Assembly (NCBI GenBank): GCA_009602725.1
Contig: WELB01000239.1
Span: 1-30,623 of the forward strand
Source: Spirogloea muscicola
Taxonomy: Eukaryota; Streptophyta; Zygnematophyceae; Spirogloeales; Spirogloeaceae
Reading direction: 5' to 3'
Length of the DNA: 30,623 nt
The notes beneath the pieces are model-generated. The model saw only the letters and a program-made list of their open reading frames with translations, was not told the origin of the DNA and searched no databases. The translations under genes and the position numbers were made by a program. This document shows, one piece after another, positions 22,201 to 30,255 of the stretch. Position 1 is the stretch's first letter; every line of letters begins with the position of its first letter.

Positions 22201-22680
22201 AGGACACGTGGGACCTCTTCAAAAGTCACGGGGCAGAGAGCCTTGTCAACGACGACCTCACTGGCAGGGCACTGTACTCAGGATGCTTCCTCGGAGGGTG
22301 CCTGACCTCCCTGTTGTGCGGCGGGTACACCTTTCACAAGCACCACGAGTACACAACGGGCGTCTCAGTCATCAGCTTCTTCATCGCATTCTACCTGGTA
22401 CGCGTGGGCTCTGATGCTCGGGATCAGAGACGTCGCCTCTGATGTCATACACCCGGTAGGCATGAGTGCTTGCATCGAACGCGGACATGAGCGTTCCCGC
22501 CCTCCTTACACAGTGACGTGTCTGTGCCTGCAGATCTACTTGACCTTGGTGGTGGTAGAAAGCGGTGTCGCGTGCTTCTACGTCTGCTATGCGGAGGACC
22601 CGGCGCCGCTCCAAAAGTTCGACCCCGACTTCTATGACAAGATGCGGGCGAGGCACATGGAGCTCCTGTCCAGCGAGTAG
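19231..22680 (+). CDS. Choline transporter-like protein (SLC44/CTL family), 5' end missing
   Basis: SLC44/CTL proteins are multi-pass membrane proteins that move choline or related solutes. Exons in phase: gap-19396, 19646-19853, 20064-20298, 20685-20840, 21080-21284, 21608-21907, 22164-22397 and 22534-22680, all GT-AG. After a disordered Pro/Ala-rich N terminus comes RDVWAAALF and a first membrane span (HLLAVAVACLLLGANGV). Later spans include GAAAAIGATFSWFWLQLL, GIPATLGVGSFLLATHYV, LLWVAYGAVATAVLWLSIWI and AWIVAILVVSLLW. The family signatures VPFAGTILQKVVKVV, NTVRVTVAGTVATYY, TTSFGCVCLGS, AVYGKGF...GKDTWDLFKSHG and VVESGVACFYVCYAEDP are all present in order. At least 550 aa are visible. The true start is unknown; an ATG at 19003 followed by CAG/GTCTGC could be a first mini-exon before the gap. 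Confidence 0.9.
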
Positions 22681-23020
22681 CCACCGTGTATGTGTCGGTC
22701 AGCAGAGGTAGCAGCGACCTGCCGCTGCCGCATCGCTGGCTGCAAAGCATTCAGCCTGCTCAGCCACATGGCCGCCAGGGCTTTCGTCAAGCGCGCTGCA
22801 GCGGCAGGGAGGTGCGCAGGCCTGCTCGGGCGTCGTAGGAGCGGGGTGATGGCTTTGGAAGCTCAGATGAGCAATAAGGTCACGTGTCGTGCAGAATGGT
22901 TCGTCCTTGTCCCCGACGCTGGTAATCACGGCGAGCTGCCCGTGGTGCCGGCAATGAGGAGAGCTTGGAATGCGAGCGGGGGGGCGAGATCCTCGTGTAT
23001 GTGAAACAAACGAAGGCCGA
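22681..23020. other. 3' flank of SLC44 gene, no gene seen
   Basis: Overlapping open frames exist on both strands, but none has a recognisable motif or splice structure. The interval probably includes the SLC44 3' UTR, although no TGTAA is present. Confidence 0.4.
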
Positions 23021-23545
23021 TATGGCCAATTGCAAAGCCAAGCACATGAATGACGTACATCACCCACTGCAAATTGACCCGCTCAGTACCCACGGGTCAA
23101 AGCATGAAAGTCGCCATTCGATGCCTGAATACCAGATGGCAGATGCGAAGCCCTTCTGCCACCCAATAGAGCTCGCTCAGCTTTCTGGTGCAAAGCATGA
23201 GCCTGAGCACGCTGCAAGCAGGCCGACACTCGTCGTCGCAAGAACGACAGGTATGCAGCTAGCAAGCCCATCTTAGCCGGAAGCACATCTGCACGTCGTG
23301 CATAGCCTAGATTGGCAATATTCTGAAAAGGAGTGTGGAAACGAGGACCTAAACAGGCAAAGACATCGACTGCAGCTGGCAGCAGCTGATCGCATTGGGG
23401 GTAATTTAGGTAATGCCGCAGCTTTCTGTGTGCTGCACTGCCCACTGCGTGACCAGCGATGTGCGTTGATGCTGGACATGTATAAGCCTCCGTAACAACA
23501 ACATCAACCGAGGACGGAAGCCACACTTAAACTGGCGCACGAAAG
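23021..23545 (-). mobile_element. LINE-like 3' coding end, subfamily 2 (copy b)
   Basis: An open frame runs from about 23545 to a stop at 23083-23085. It reads VDVVVTEAYTC, then KLRHYLNYPQ, AVDVFACLGPRF, QNIANLGYARRADVLPAK, RRRVSACLQRAQAHALHQKA and ALTRGY. The tail after the stop (GAGCGGGTCA...GTGCTTGGC) matches copy a. By position, AVDVFACLGPRF corresponds to AMDIHGCYGGRW in subfamily 1, so the two subfamilies share an endonuclease-like C-terminal domain. This copy is the most complete of subfamily 2 in the window but still lacks any reverse transcriptase. Confidence 0.7.
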
Positions 23546-24240
23546 CGCCGAGAGGGGATGGCGGGCGCAGGGTGTGCAGGCCCGGGAAGGGGGGGGGGGG
23601 GGGGTTGCGGGGGGTTGCCCACAATTTCGGGAGGGCCGGAGGGCGGCCTCCCCAGTGTGGGCACCTGGGCCCCCACCAGGCGGCGCCGGCCTGCCGCGAA
23701 CGCCTGGCCAGGCGGCGCTCCGCCGGGCTCCCGGGTCGGGGGGGAGCCCCCCCGCCTCCGCGCCCCCGCGCCCTCCCGCCTGGCGTGGCGGTTGGGGAGG
23801 CGGTGGCCTCTGGCTGCCCGGCCCTCCCGCCCCGGCGACTCGGACGGCGCCTCCACTCACCCCCTGTCGCCGAGCGCTTGGGACGACGCCATCCTGCCGC
23901 GGGTGCCTGGAAGAGTCCCCACTGCGCCTATCGGCTAGCTGTCCCCCTGGAGTCACTTGATACTGGCCACTTGCTGCTCTGGATGGAACATGTACAGGTC
24001 GGTCGCCTTATTGGCTGGTGCAGAAGCTAGCGGATGGTTGAAGCCTCGAGAGAAGGCGCGCGGTGCGCATGAAAGGAAAGGGTGGCCAAATCTCGCCAAT
24101 ACATTGTTCAGGCAAAAATTAGTGCAATTTTCACGACACAGTAACCACCGCCAGGAGCAGACACCACTTCGACTCCTCAGTACTCTGGACAATCATGGGG
24201 GCGGGTCCCATGGCTAGACGACAGCGTAGAAATGAAGAAA
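23546..24240. other. GC-rich block with a G homopolymer
   Basis: 23588-23606 is an almost pure G run, followed by ~280 bp of very GC-rich DNA. On the minus strand an ATG at 23892 is followed after 11 codons by a perfect donor (GGGG/GTGAGT), which looks like a small first exon. No downstream exon can be found because retroelement copy b follows. It may be a stranded CpG-island promoter or a chance match. 23950-24240 shows nothing recognisable. Confidence 0.35.
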
Positions 24241-24262
24241 TGAGCTCTTCCAATTGGGGCGA

Positions 24263-24282
24263 GGGCTATGAAAAACCAGCCC
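24263..24282 (-). repeat. Hairpin GGGCT-10 nt-AGCCC, class 2 variant
   Basis: A 5-bp perfect stem next to a GGGGCGAG flank. A CAAGAGACTACAGCGAATGG motif at about 24337 recurs at 18477 and 30154, tying this segment to the same repeat family. Confidence 0.45.
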
Positions 24283-24744
24283 AGAAAGAATGTCCAAGGT
24301 CCGATCGGCCGAATGCGCAATAATTACACAGCTTGCAAGAGACTACAGCGAATGGGGAACGCATCGCGCCCCTGGCTTACCAAGTCCACACTCAAAACCT
24401 TCGAGCCTTAGATATCCACTTTCTTTCGATCATATTAAACCTAATAATTAACTCTTAGTAGCACGACTTAGTCAGTCACCCTCAAAGAGAGCCTGTAGAC
24501 ATGCCCTCTCGCTTGACCGCTCCCAATCACAGCAGCTTCGGATCCCCTTCACCTGGTCTAGATTGTAGACGCCTATTATCTGCCTTATATTTTGGACTGC
24601 ACCGCCACCGTTGTGGAATTATGAGAGAAGGGCTCTACTAAGTGGCTGTCAGCCGTAGTGGCCGGCCAACTAAGGCAGTAAGTGTGGCACTCATGTCAGC
24701 AAGATAATGTTGGACGCTCAGAGAAGCAAGCCGTTCCTTCACTA
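24283..24744. other. Repeat debris and AT-richer spacer
   Basis: The first ~80 bp carry the retroelement 3' motif AGAGACTACAGCGAATGGGG. 24390-24660 is AT-richer than its surroundings and has no supported gene. Confidence 0.4.
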
Positions 24745-25700
24745 GAAGAAGGGCTCGCCCATATAGGATAGGGGCTGGAAAAGGCCAGCCCGACAAGAAA
24801 GTGCGAGAAGGGGCCACGGGAAGCACCAAGGAAAACAAGCACAAGAAGATACTAATAAGCAGCCTCAAGTCGAAGAAAGCGGCTGCTGATATGAAAGAAT
24901 CGGCTGTGAAATGCCAGCCAGATGCATACAGGTGTTCATGACGGAGCCAAAGGCTAGGCAGACAGGGCGCCCTCAATACCCCCGTGTCAGCAGTAGGAAG
25001 TCAGATGAGCTGAGGGGAGGAAGAGCAACCCCGCTGCGCAAGCCAGAGGCTGCTGCAAGGGCGCGACCAGCGCGGCGGTGCAAAGCAAGCGCTTGGGAGC
25101 GCTGCAGGGACATAGACAGTCGCATACGGTAGCAGGACACCAGACCCAAAGGCACCGAGCCACCGGGAAGGGCAGCACCCTGCTCCCGGCGCCGCTGGTC
25201 AGCTTGAGAGGCCAGCAGCGAAAGTAACGAGGACCACCGACCCCCGTAACACCCATGGATGTCCATGGCCAGGGGGTAAAAGGTATCACCCGCCGGGTGG
25301 TCCTTGTACTTGTGCAGCTTCTTCCGTTCGGCTACCTTCACAGCGTAGCCGGTCTCAGAAGTAATGGGGCCCTTCGTCCGGAAGCTGTCGGTGAGGACAA
25401 CGTCCATGAGGAGCCGCTTGCCACCTCCCAGGGGGACGCCGACCAGATCGACACGCCTCGTCCGAGGGACCCCATTGCGGAGGAGGATGGGCATCACCCC
25501 AGTGCTCTCCAACGCCACTTGATATCCCGCCTCCTTGACGATGCCATACATGGCGTCACGTAGGAGGTTGTGGGAGCCCGTGCGCTCACTGCCTTTGGCA
25601 CACCTGAGCATGTGGTCAGCCATGAGCAATGCATCATGCTCAATAAGCCCACATTCACATTGTCAGAGAAACTTGGCCTCTAATGAGGGGACCCGCTTCC
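24745..25700 (-). mobile_element. LINE-like C-terminal domain and 3' UTR, subfamily 1 (copy c)
   Basis: The open frame from about 25672 to the stop at 24973-24975 encodes a Zn-finger-like motif CECG...HMLRC (C-x1-C-x12-H-x3-C). Then come GSHNLLRDAMYGIVKEAG, RRVDLVGVPLGG with LLMDVVLTDSF (a possible PD-(D/E)XK core), KKLHKYKDHP, FYPLAMDIHGCYGGRW and YRMRLSMSLQRSQALALHRR, ending LLLTRGY. The Zn-finger spacing is identical in the partial copy at 30256-30623. An upstream in-frame TGA breaks the frame just before the finger. The 3' UTR includes the 50 bp shared with the TAF6 5' region (24877-24926) and the class 1 hairpin (24772-24791). The order finger then endonuclease-like domain recalls R2-type LINE C termini. 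That family placement is inference. Confidence 0.75.
24772..24791 (-). repeat. Class 1 hairpin GGGCTGG-6 nt-CCAGCCC
   Basis: A perfect 7-bp stem in the 3' UTR of copy c, with the element-strand flank CTATCCTATATGGGCGAG differing from copies e and g by two bases. Confidence 0.75.
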
Positions 25701-26355
25701 AGGGAAAGGTCACACGAGTGGGCAAAGCAGATTGAAGGTGCTGATGGGCAGACGGCACAGATGCTCAAGTCCATCGTTGTCAGACGGTGTGCGGTCTCCT
25801 AAGCTCTAGGCGAACGCGTAGCGGGACAAGAGGCTAGGGAGAGTCGAGAGCGGAGGTCAGTGTGGAGTTCGCTGCGAATGAAGAGCGAGCAAGCCAAACC
25901 GGGGGTTGCTGGGGGCGCAGCAGGACACGTGGAAGCTTCTAGCGCCCTGGGCGAAGCCGGCCACGCGCGGCTGCGGCGGGGGGGTGGGGCAATCCGTACC
26001 GCACCCGCTCGCCCCATCCGACGGCACCCGCTCAGCCGGTGCGCCACGTCACCGAGCTGCCGCGTGGCTGGACATGCGCGGAGCCGGAGAGAAGGCGCTG
26101 CCACGCGTCGAGCGCAGATCAGTACACGTGATGATTGTCTACGTGGCAGTCACGCTGGCGCCCGCCCGGTGGCCCGCCGCCTGCCATCTCAGCGGCGGCG
26201 CGCCAGGCCGCCTCCTGCGTGGGCCTCGCCCGGCACTACTTCCCCGGCCCAGTCCCCCCCGCTCCCCAACCCCCCCACAGCACTCCCGCGCTCCCCCCCG
26301 CTGTCCCCCGCGCCACCTCGCCCCGCCGCCCGCTTCCTCCACTCTCTCAGGCACC
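25701..26355. other. Upstream region of the LEA gene
   Basis: No other gene is supported between the retroelement copy and the LEA start codon. The last ~150 bp are C-rich, as in a 5' UTR, and run into CTCTCAGGCACCATGG. Confidence 0.5.
25925..26147. promoter_or_regulatory. Cluster of ABRE-like ACGT-core boxes
   Basis: Four boxes precede the LEA ATG: ACACGTGG (25925-25932), CCACGTCA (26044-26051), ACACGTG (26124-26130) and TACGTGGC (26140-26147). In land plants such boxes bind bZIP factors and drive stress-induced LEA genes. A stress-responsive role here is inferred. Confidence 0.5.
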
Positions 26356-27614
26356 ATGGCCGCCGCCCTCTCCTCCGTCAGCTCCCTCGGTGCGGCCACC
26401 GCCGCTCCCGCGGCGCAGCGCCTCTCCAGCAAGAGCAATGTTGCCATCGCTCCCGCTGCCGTGAAGCTCGCTCCTCGCAGGGCTGCCCGCTCCCTGTGCA
26501 TCCGCGCCGATGAGGTGTGCTCCTTCTCCTACATCACTGGATGCATAGCTTGGAGCTGTAGCTTCAGACGGAGTATCACAGCTGGTATGCTAGTGGATAT
26601 GATTTTAACATCATCAGTTGACGTGCTGCCTGACTCTCTTTCTTGGCTGCTGGAATCTTCCTCTCAGAGCCGGCCCGTGTCCGAGGCCACCGATGCTGTG
26701 AGCCGCCAGGCCCAGAAGGTGGGCGATTTCATTGGTGGAATTGCCGAGGATGCCCAGAACGCGGCTGGCAAGACCGGTGATGAGGTGAAGAGGCAGCTTC
26801 ATGACGCTCAGAGCAATGCTGAGGGTCAGGCCAAGGGTGCTGCCCGGGAGGCCGACAAGAGCCTCAACCAAGGTGAGATAATCTGGTAGTGTTTGTGAAG
26901 AAATACTCTAAACGTTTTGGAACTGTTTCGACTGTTGCTCGTGACCCGTGACCCATCAATGAGAGAGCTACATGTGATCAAACGAGTCGACTATATATAC
27001 TTCAAACTCTTTCAACTCCAGCGGGTCCTGAACTGCGTGGTATGCATGTTACTTCCTGCCCAGGGTCTAGCTTTGGTGAGGATATCAAGCAGGATGCCAA
27101 GAGTGCTGGCAACAAGATTCAGGACGCTGCGCAGGATACCTGGGACCAGGCCAAGAACCTGGGCAAGGACGCTCAGAGGCAGGCTGACCGTGTAGTGGTA
27201 TGAACTCTAAACTCCTCAGCAAAGCTTTATTGATGGTTAGCTAAGAATCATGTCTGACTTGCACACTTATTTGGCCTCACCATTGCCGTCTTTGTGCAGT
27301 GTTTGTCTGACACTTGTTGCTTGACATGACTGTGAGAAGTTGACTGAAGCAAAGGTGCTCTTTTTTGGCAGGGTGATGTGCAGGACAGTACTCGTGATGC
27401 CGCCTCTGATGCCAAGGGTACTGCACGCGAACTCCAGGGTGACTTGAAGAGTGCTTCCAGGGATACTGAGAGCTCTGCCAAATCTGCCTCCCGCGACTTT
27501 GAGGGCTCTGCCAAGTCTGCCGTCAATGACCTTGGAGATGCTGCTCGGAATGCCACCCATGACGCCGCAAATGCTGCAGATAGAACCGCCTCTGATGTGC
27601 AGAGGAAGTTGTAA
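26356..27614 (+). CDS. Chloroplast-targeted LEA protein (group 3, HIC6-like)
   Basis: Four exons in phase (26356-26514, 26668-26872, 27064-27197, 27372-27614) give 246 aa, all GT-AG. Residues 1-50 are rich in Ala, Ser, Arg and Lys with almost no acids, typical of an algal plastid transit peptide, ending near RAARSLCIRA. The mature part is hydrophilic, Ala/Asp/Lys/Gln-rich and built of loose 11-residue amphipathic repeats (AEDAQNAAGKTGDEV, KSAGNKIQDAAQDTWDQAK, KSASRDFEGSAKSA), the pattern of group 3 LEA proteins. It lacks Trp and Cys apart from one WDQ. Such proteins protect enzymes and membranes during freezing or drying. The Chlorella HIC6 proteins are the closest named relatives I know. Upstream ACGT boxes fit stress induction. 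The start was chosen for the transit peptide and the CACCATGG context. Confidence 0.88.
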
Positions 27615-27710
27615 ATTTTGTATCAAGCCTTCGTTTGTACACGAGTTATCTGGATGACATTATTATTCGGCTACGAGATTTGATTTGGGATCATTGAGGT
27701 CCAGCAGTTT

Positions 27711-27715
27711 TGTAA
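27711..27715 (+). terminator. TGTAA poly(A) signal, LEA gene
   Basis: TGTAA lies 97 nt after the LEA stop codon in an AT-rich 3' UTR, the usual spacing for a chlorophyte poly(A) signal. Confidence 0.7.
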
Positions 27716-28560
27716 AAACACTTGAGACACTTTTTGAGTAGAAGAAAATGTCGTTGCACATGTTAAAGAATAAATAACAGTCGATTTCATTTTAAAATAG
27801 TGGTTGTGAATGTTTTTCGGGTTTGGTATAAATTGGAAAATACGAATAATCTTGATCCAGCTGAATACAATATGTCAAAGAAATGCATCACATAAATCTT
27901 GGTAAGGGTAAATCTATCAAGTGAGCATTGATATCAAAAGTGGAACAATAGTACTCCAATATTGTCACAGAAATGTACCAAATAAATCTGAGTAAGGTAA
28001 ATTTACCCAAGTAAGCTTCGATATTTAAAGTGGAACAATAATACTCCACATCGAAAATGTTTAATCATTTATTGATTATACTGCAGAGTATAATTATTAT
28101 TTACGCACATCGTTACCTGCGACATGAAGCAGTCTTCAATGATCATAGTAGCTAATGGAATGGTTTCTTCCAAACCAGCTACAAATTGTAGAGCAACATT
28201 TCACAATTAATTTCCTTCCCAGACCTGCACATTAATTTAGGACCTTACTAATATTTAAATATATTTTTAGACACTCTGTGTCACCCTACCTCAAGTCCTG
28301 CCTCGAAAAGTGTGATGACAACTCCCAACTCGATGTTGTGCAATCGAGCACATCCAAGATCACGTGCATGCTGCTGGGAAGCGTTCGAAGTCCCCGTCAA
28401 GACAATCTTAGCTGGGACATGCTGGAATGCCAACAACACTTGGCTCAAATCTCGTACAAGTGACCGACGGAGAGTAACATAAAAGAAGTATGGCTTAGAA
28501 GCCGTCATCAGAACTTCTTCGAATTCTATTAGTGGGAAGTGGTGTAGGTGTCGCTGCAGA
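27716..28560. other. AT-rich noncoding segment
   Basis: Base composition drops sharply compared with the rest of the window, and poly-A/T words are common. It contains the tandem duplication at 27869-28047. A minus-strand open frame at 28281-28508 has no recognisable motif. Confidence 0.5.
27869..28047 (+). repeat. Imperfect tandem duplication, about 89 bp x 2
   Basis: Unit 1 (27869-27957) and unit 2 (27958-28047) share AATAT-GTCA-AGAAATG near the start, ATAAATCT and GTAA-GGTAAAT in the middle, and AAAGTGGAACAATA-TACTCC at the end. Scattered substitutions and small indels show the duplication is not recent. Confidence 0.85.
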
Positions 28561-29384
28561 TAATCACTAATTTAACACTGATGTCGGCACAGTGAACAAC
28601 CATGATGGATTGTAGAGGATTACCATCATGCTTTCTGCATGCGACTATCTGACACAATCTCGTATAACCCATTTTAAATCCATATTTGCACAACGATGTC
28701 TTGTTTGTCTGCAGCATATTGAACTTCAACTCGGGGTTCCTGAGCAGGCATCCTTTGTAATCTGTACACTTTCCAGCTCCTTTGGACCTAGCCTCCCTAG
28801 CCCAGATTCTAGCGGTCATCCACGTAGGCGGTGACCATGTCAGCGATGATGCGCGGCCCCGCCCGGCGTGGTGGCCATCCTTCGTGGTACTTGCTTTGTT
28901 GTGAATAGAAAGTAAGCCTTCCAGAGAAAAGCCAGCCCACACTGGAGCCTTAGAGGGCCTGTTTTTGCCTTCTCGAGTGTGTGGGAGAAGAATGACTTTT
29001 CCAATAGATGGGCAATGCTGCCTCATTTGCTCAGCCTGCGGCTCCGTGGAGTGGCGAGGCACTCCCAATCCTCTCTGCGGCTGCTCAACAGGGGATATTG
29101 AGCACCAGTAGCAGAGAGGCCAGCCCAAGAGAGAGAGTCTCTTTTCAACCTTCGAGCTTTGTTCATTCTCTTCTGGGCTGGCCGATTACAGCCATCGCCC
29201 TCCACTGTAAGAGTCTTTCTTCTCTCTTTGCTTCGCTTCATGTGGCCCAACGCTTTGTACTTGCCTGAGCAAGTGTATTGACGTGATTCATGCACGCCGC
29301 GCGCGCCTTCTCTCTGCGGACTAAGCTGCCCCTCAGGATTAGCGGCCGTCTCTCTCTTTTATCTCAACCCCCCTTAGTCGATTC
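28561..29384. other. Intergenic with repeat remnants
   Basis: A perfect 8-bp inverted repeat (CATGATGG / CCATCATG) lies at 28601-28630. From about 29100 the sequence takes on retroelement 3' features, including the class 2 hairpin at 29176-29193 followed by TGTAA near 29211. No gene is supported. Confidence 0.4.
29176..29193 (+). repeat. Class 2 hairpin GGCTG-8 nt-CAGCC
   Basis: It is preceded by TTCATTCTCTTCTG and followed by ATCGCCCTCCACTGTAA. The left flank resembles that of the class 1 hairpin in copy e (CCATTCATTTTTG). Confidence 0.6.
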
Positions 29385-29624
29385 TGCAACGTCGTGTGTC
29401 AGCCTGTTTGCAGCGAGCTCAGGCTCATGCTTTGCATCAGAGAGCTGGTCGAGCTCTAGCTGGTGGCATAAGGGCTTGTCAATTGTCGTCCGGTATTCGA
29501 GCATCAGTTGGCAACCCCTACGTCCTGACTCGTGGTTACTGGGAGGGTCAGCTTAGCCGAAGGTGATGTACATCTGTCAACGTGCTTGCCTCTGTGCTGG
29601 GCCACTCCGGCTGGGCCACTCCGG
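29385..29624 (+). mobile_element. 5'-truncated LINE-like copy, subfamily 2 (copy d)
   Basis: The frame RRVSACLQRAQAHALHQRAG through VLTRGY is intact and close to copies a and b, but the terminal TGA is changed to TGG, so reading continues to TGA at about 29563. The tail GTGCTTGCCTCTGTGCTGGGCCACTC matches copy a. The copy starts abruptly, as expected for a 5'-truncated insertion. Confidence 0.75.
29597..29624 (+). repeat. Perfect 14-bp tandem duplication at a retroelement junction
   Basis: CTGGGCCACTCCGG occurs twice back to back, exactly where the subfamily 2 copy d ends and the subfamily 1 copy e begins. Confidence 0.9.
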
Positions 29625-29635
29625 CATGAAAGGGT

Positions 29636-30117
29636 CTGGCAAAAGAGATCAAGTACGCCGACCATCCGCCGGAAGACGAGTTCTTCCCGTTGGCAATTGA
29701 CATCCATGGGGCACTGGGCGCTCGGTGGCTTGAGCTACTTAACCAGCTCGCCCGCCACGCAATCGCCCGTCGCTTCCATGGTGAACCGGTAGACTTTCCT
29801 GCAGTCGGGTCGCTGGCGCAAGTGTATCGCATGCGCTTGGCCGTCTCGCTGCAGAGGTCCATGGCTCGTGCGCTGCACCTTTGTGCCGGACGAGCCCTAG
29901 CTGCTGCCTCTGGCTCTGTCCAGGGGACCCACTTCCAGGACCCTAGCATCTCTGATCTGCGGCTGCTCAGCAGGAATTACTGAGTCATTCGTAGTTGCTT
30001 TGTTTCTTCTTGTGCTTGTTTTTCTTAGCGCTTCCCCTGGCTCCCTTCTCGTACTTTGTCCATTCATTTTTGGGCTGGCTATTCCAGCCCCTATCCTCAA
30101 TGGGCGAGCTCTTTCCG
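29636..30117 (+). mobile_element. LINE-like C-terminal end and 3' UTR, subfamily 1 (copy e)
   Basis: Translation reads KEIKYADHPPEDEFFPLAID, then IHGALGARWLELLNQLAR, YRMRLAVSLQRSMARAL and GTHFQDPSISDLRLLSRNY with stop at 29981-29983. This is the same order as copy c. The 3' UTR holds the class 1 hairpin (30072-30090) and CTATCCTCAATGGGCGAG, then breaks into an inverted fragment. Confidence 0.8.
30072..30090 (+). repeat. Class 1 hairpin GGGCTGG-5 nt-CCAGCCC
   Basis: A perfect 7-bp stem in the 3' UTR of copy e. The same stem is kept in copies c and g although the loop differs. Confidence 0.75.
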
Positions 30118-30240
30118 AAAGGGCCGAGAGGCGCCTAAGCCACACAGCTATGCAAGAGACTACAGCGGATGGGAGATCAGTGACTCCGAGGTTAGCAGCA
30201 GCAAGTCGGATGACGGTGCAGCTTAGCATAGGGAGAGAAG
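30118..30240 (-). mobile_element. Inverted retroelement 3'-end fragment
   Basis: On the minus strand a remnant of the coding end (APSSDLLLLT, compare LSSSDFLLLT in copy c) is followed by CGCTGTAGTCTCTTGCATAG and GGCGCC. That tail is also present near 18440-18500. It is inserted head-to-head against copy e. Confidence 0.55.
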
Positions 30241-30255
30241 AAGTGGCTTCGTTAA

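Noticed and set aside
22690-23067. Overlapping open frames on both strands after the SLC44 gene
   Set aside because: No motif, splice structure or codon bias distinguishes them from GC-rich noncoding sequence.
28281-28508. Minus-strand open frame of 75 codons in the AT-rich island
   Set aside because: No recognisable motif, and it overlaps a plus-strand frame of similar length in low-complexity DNA.
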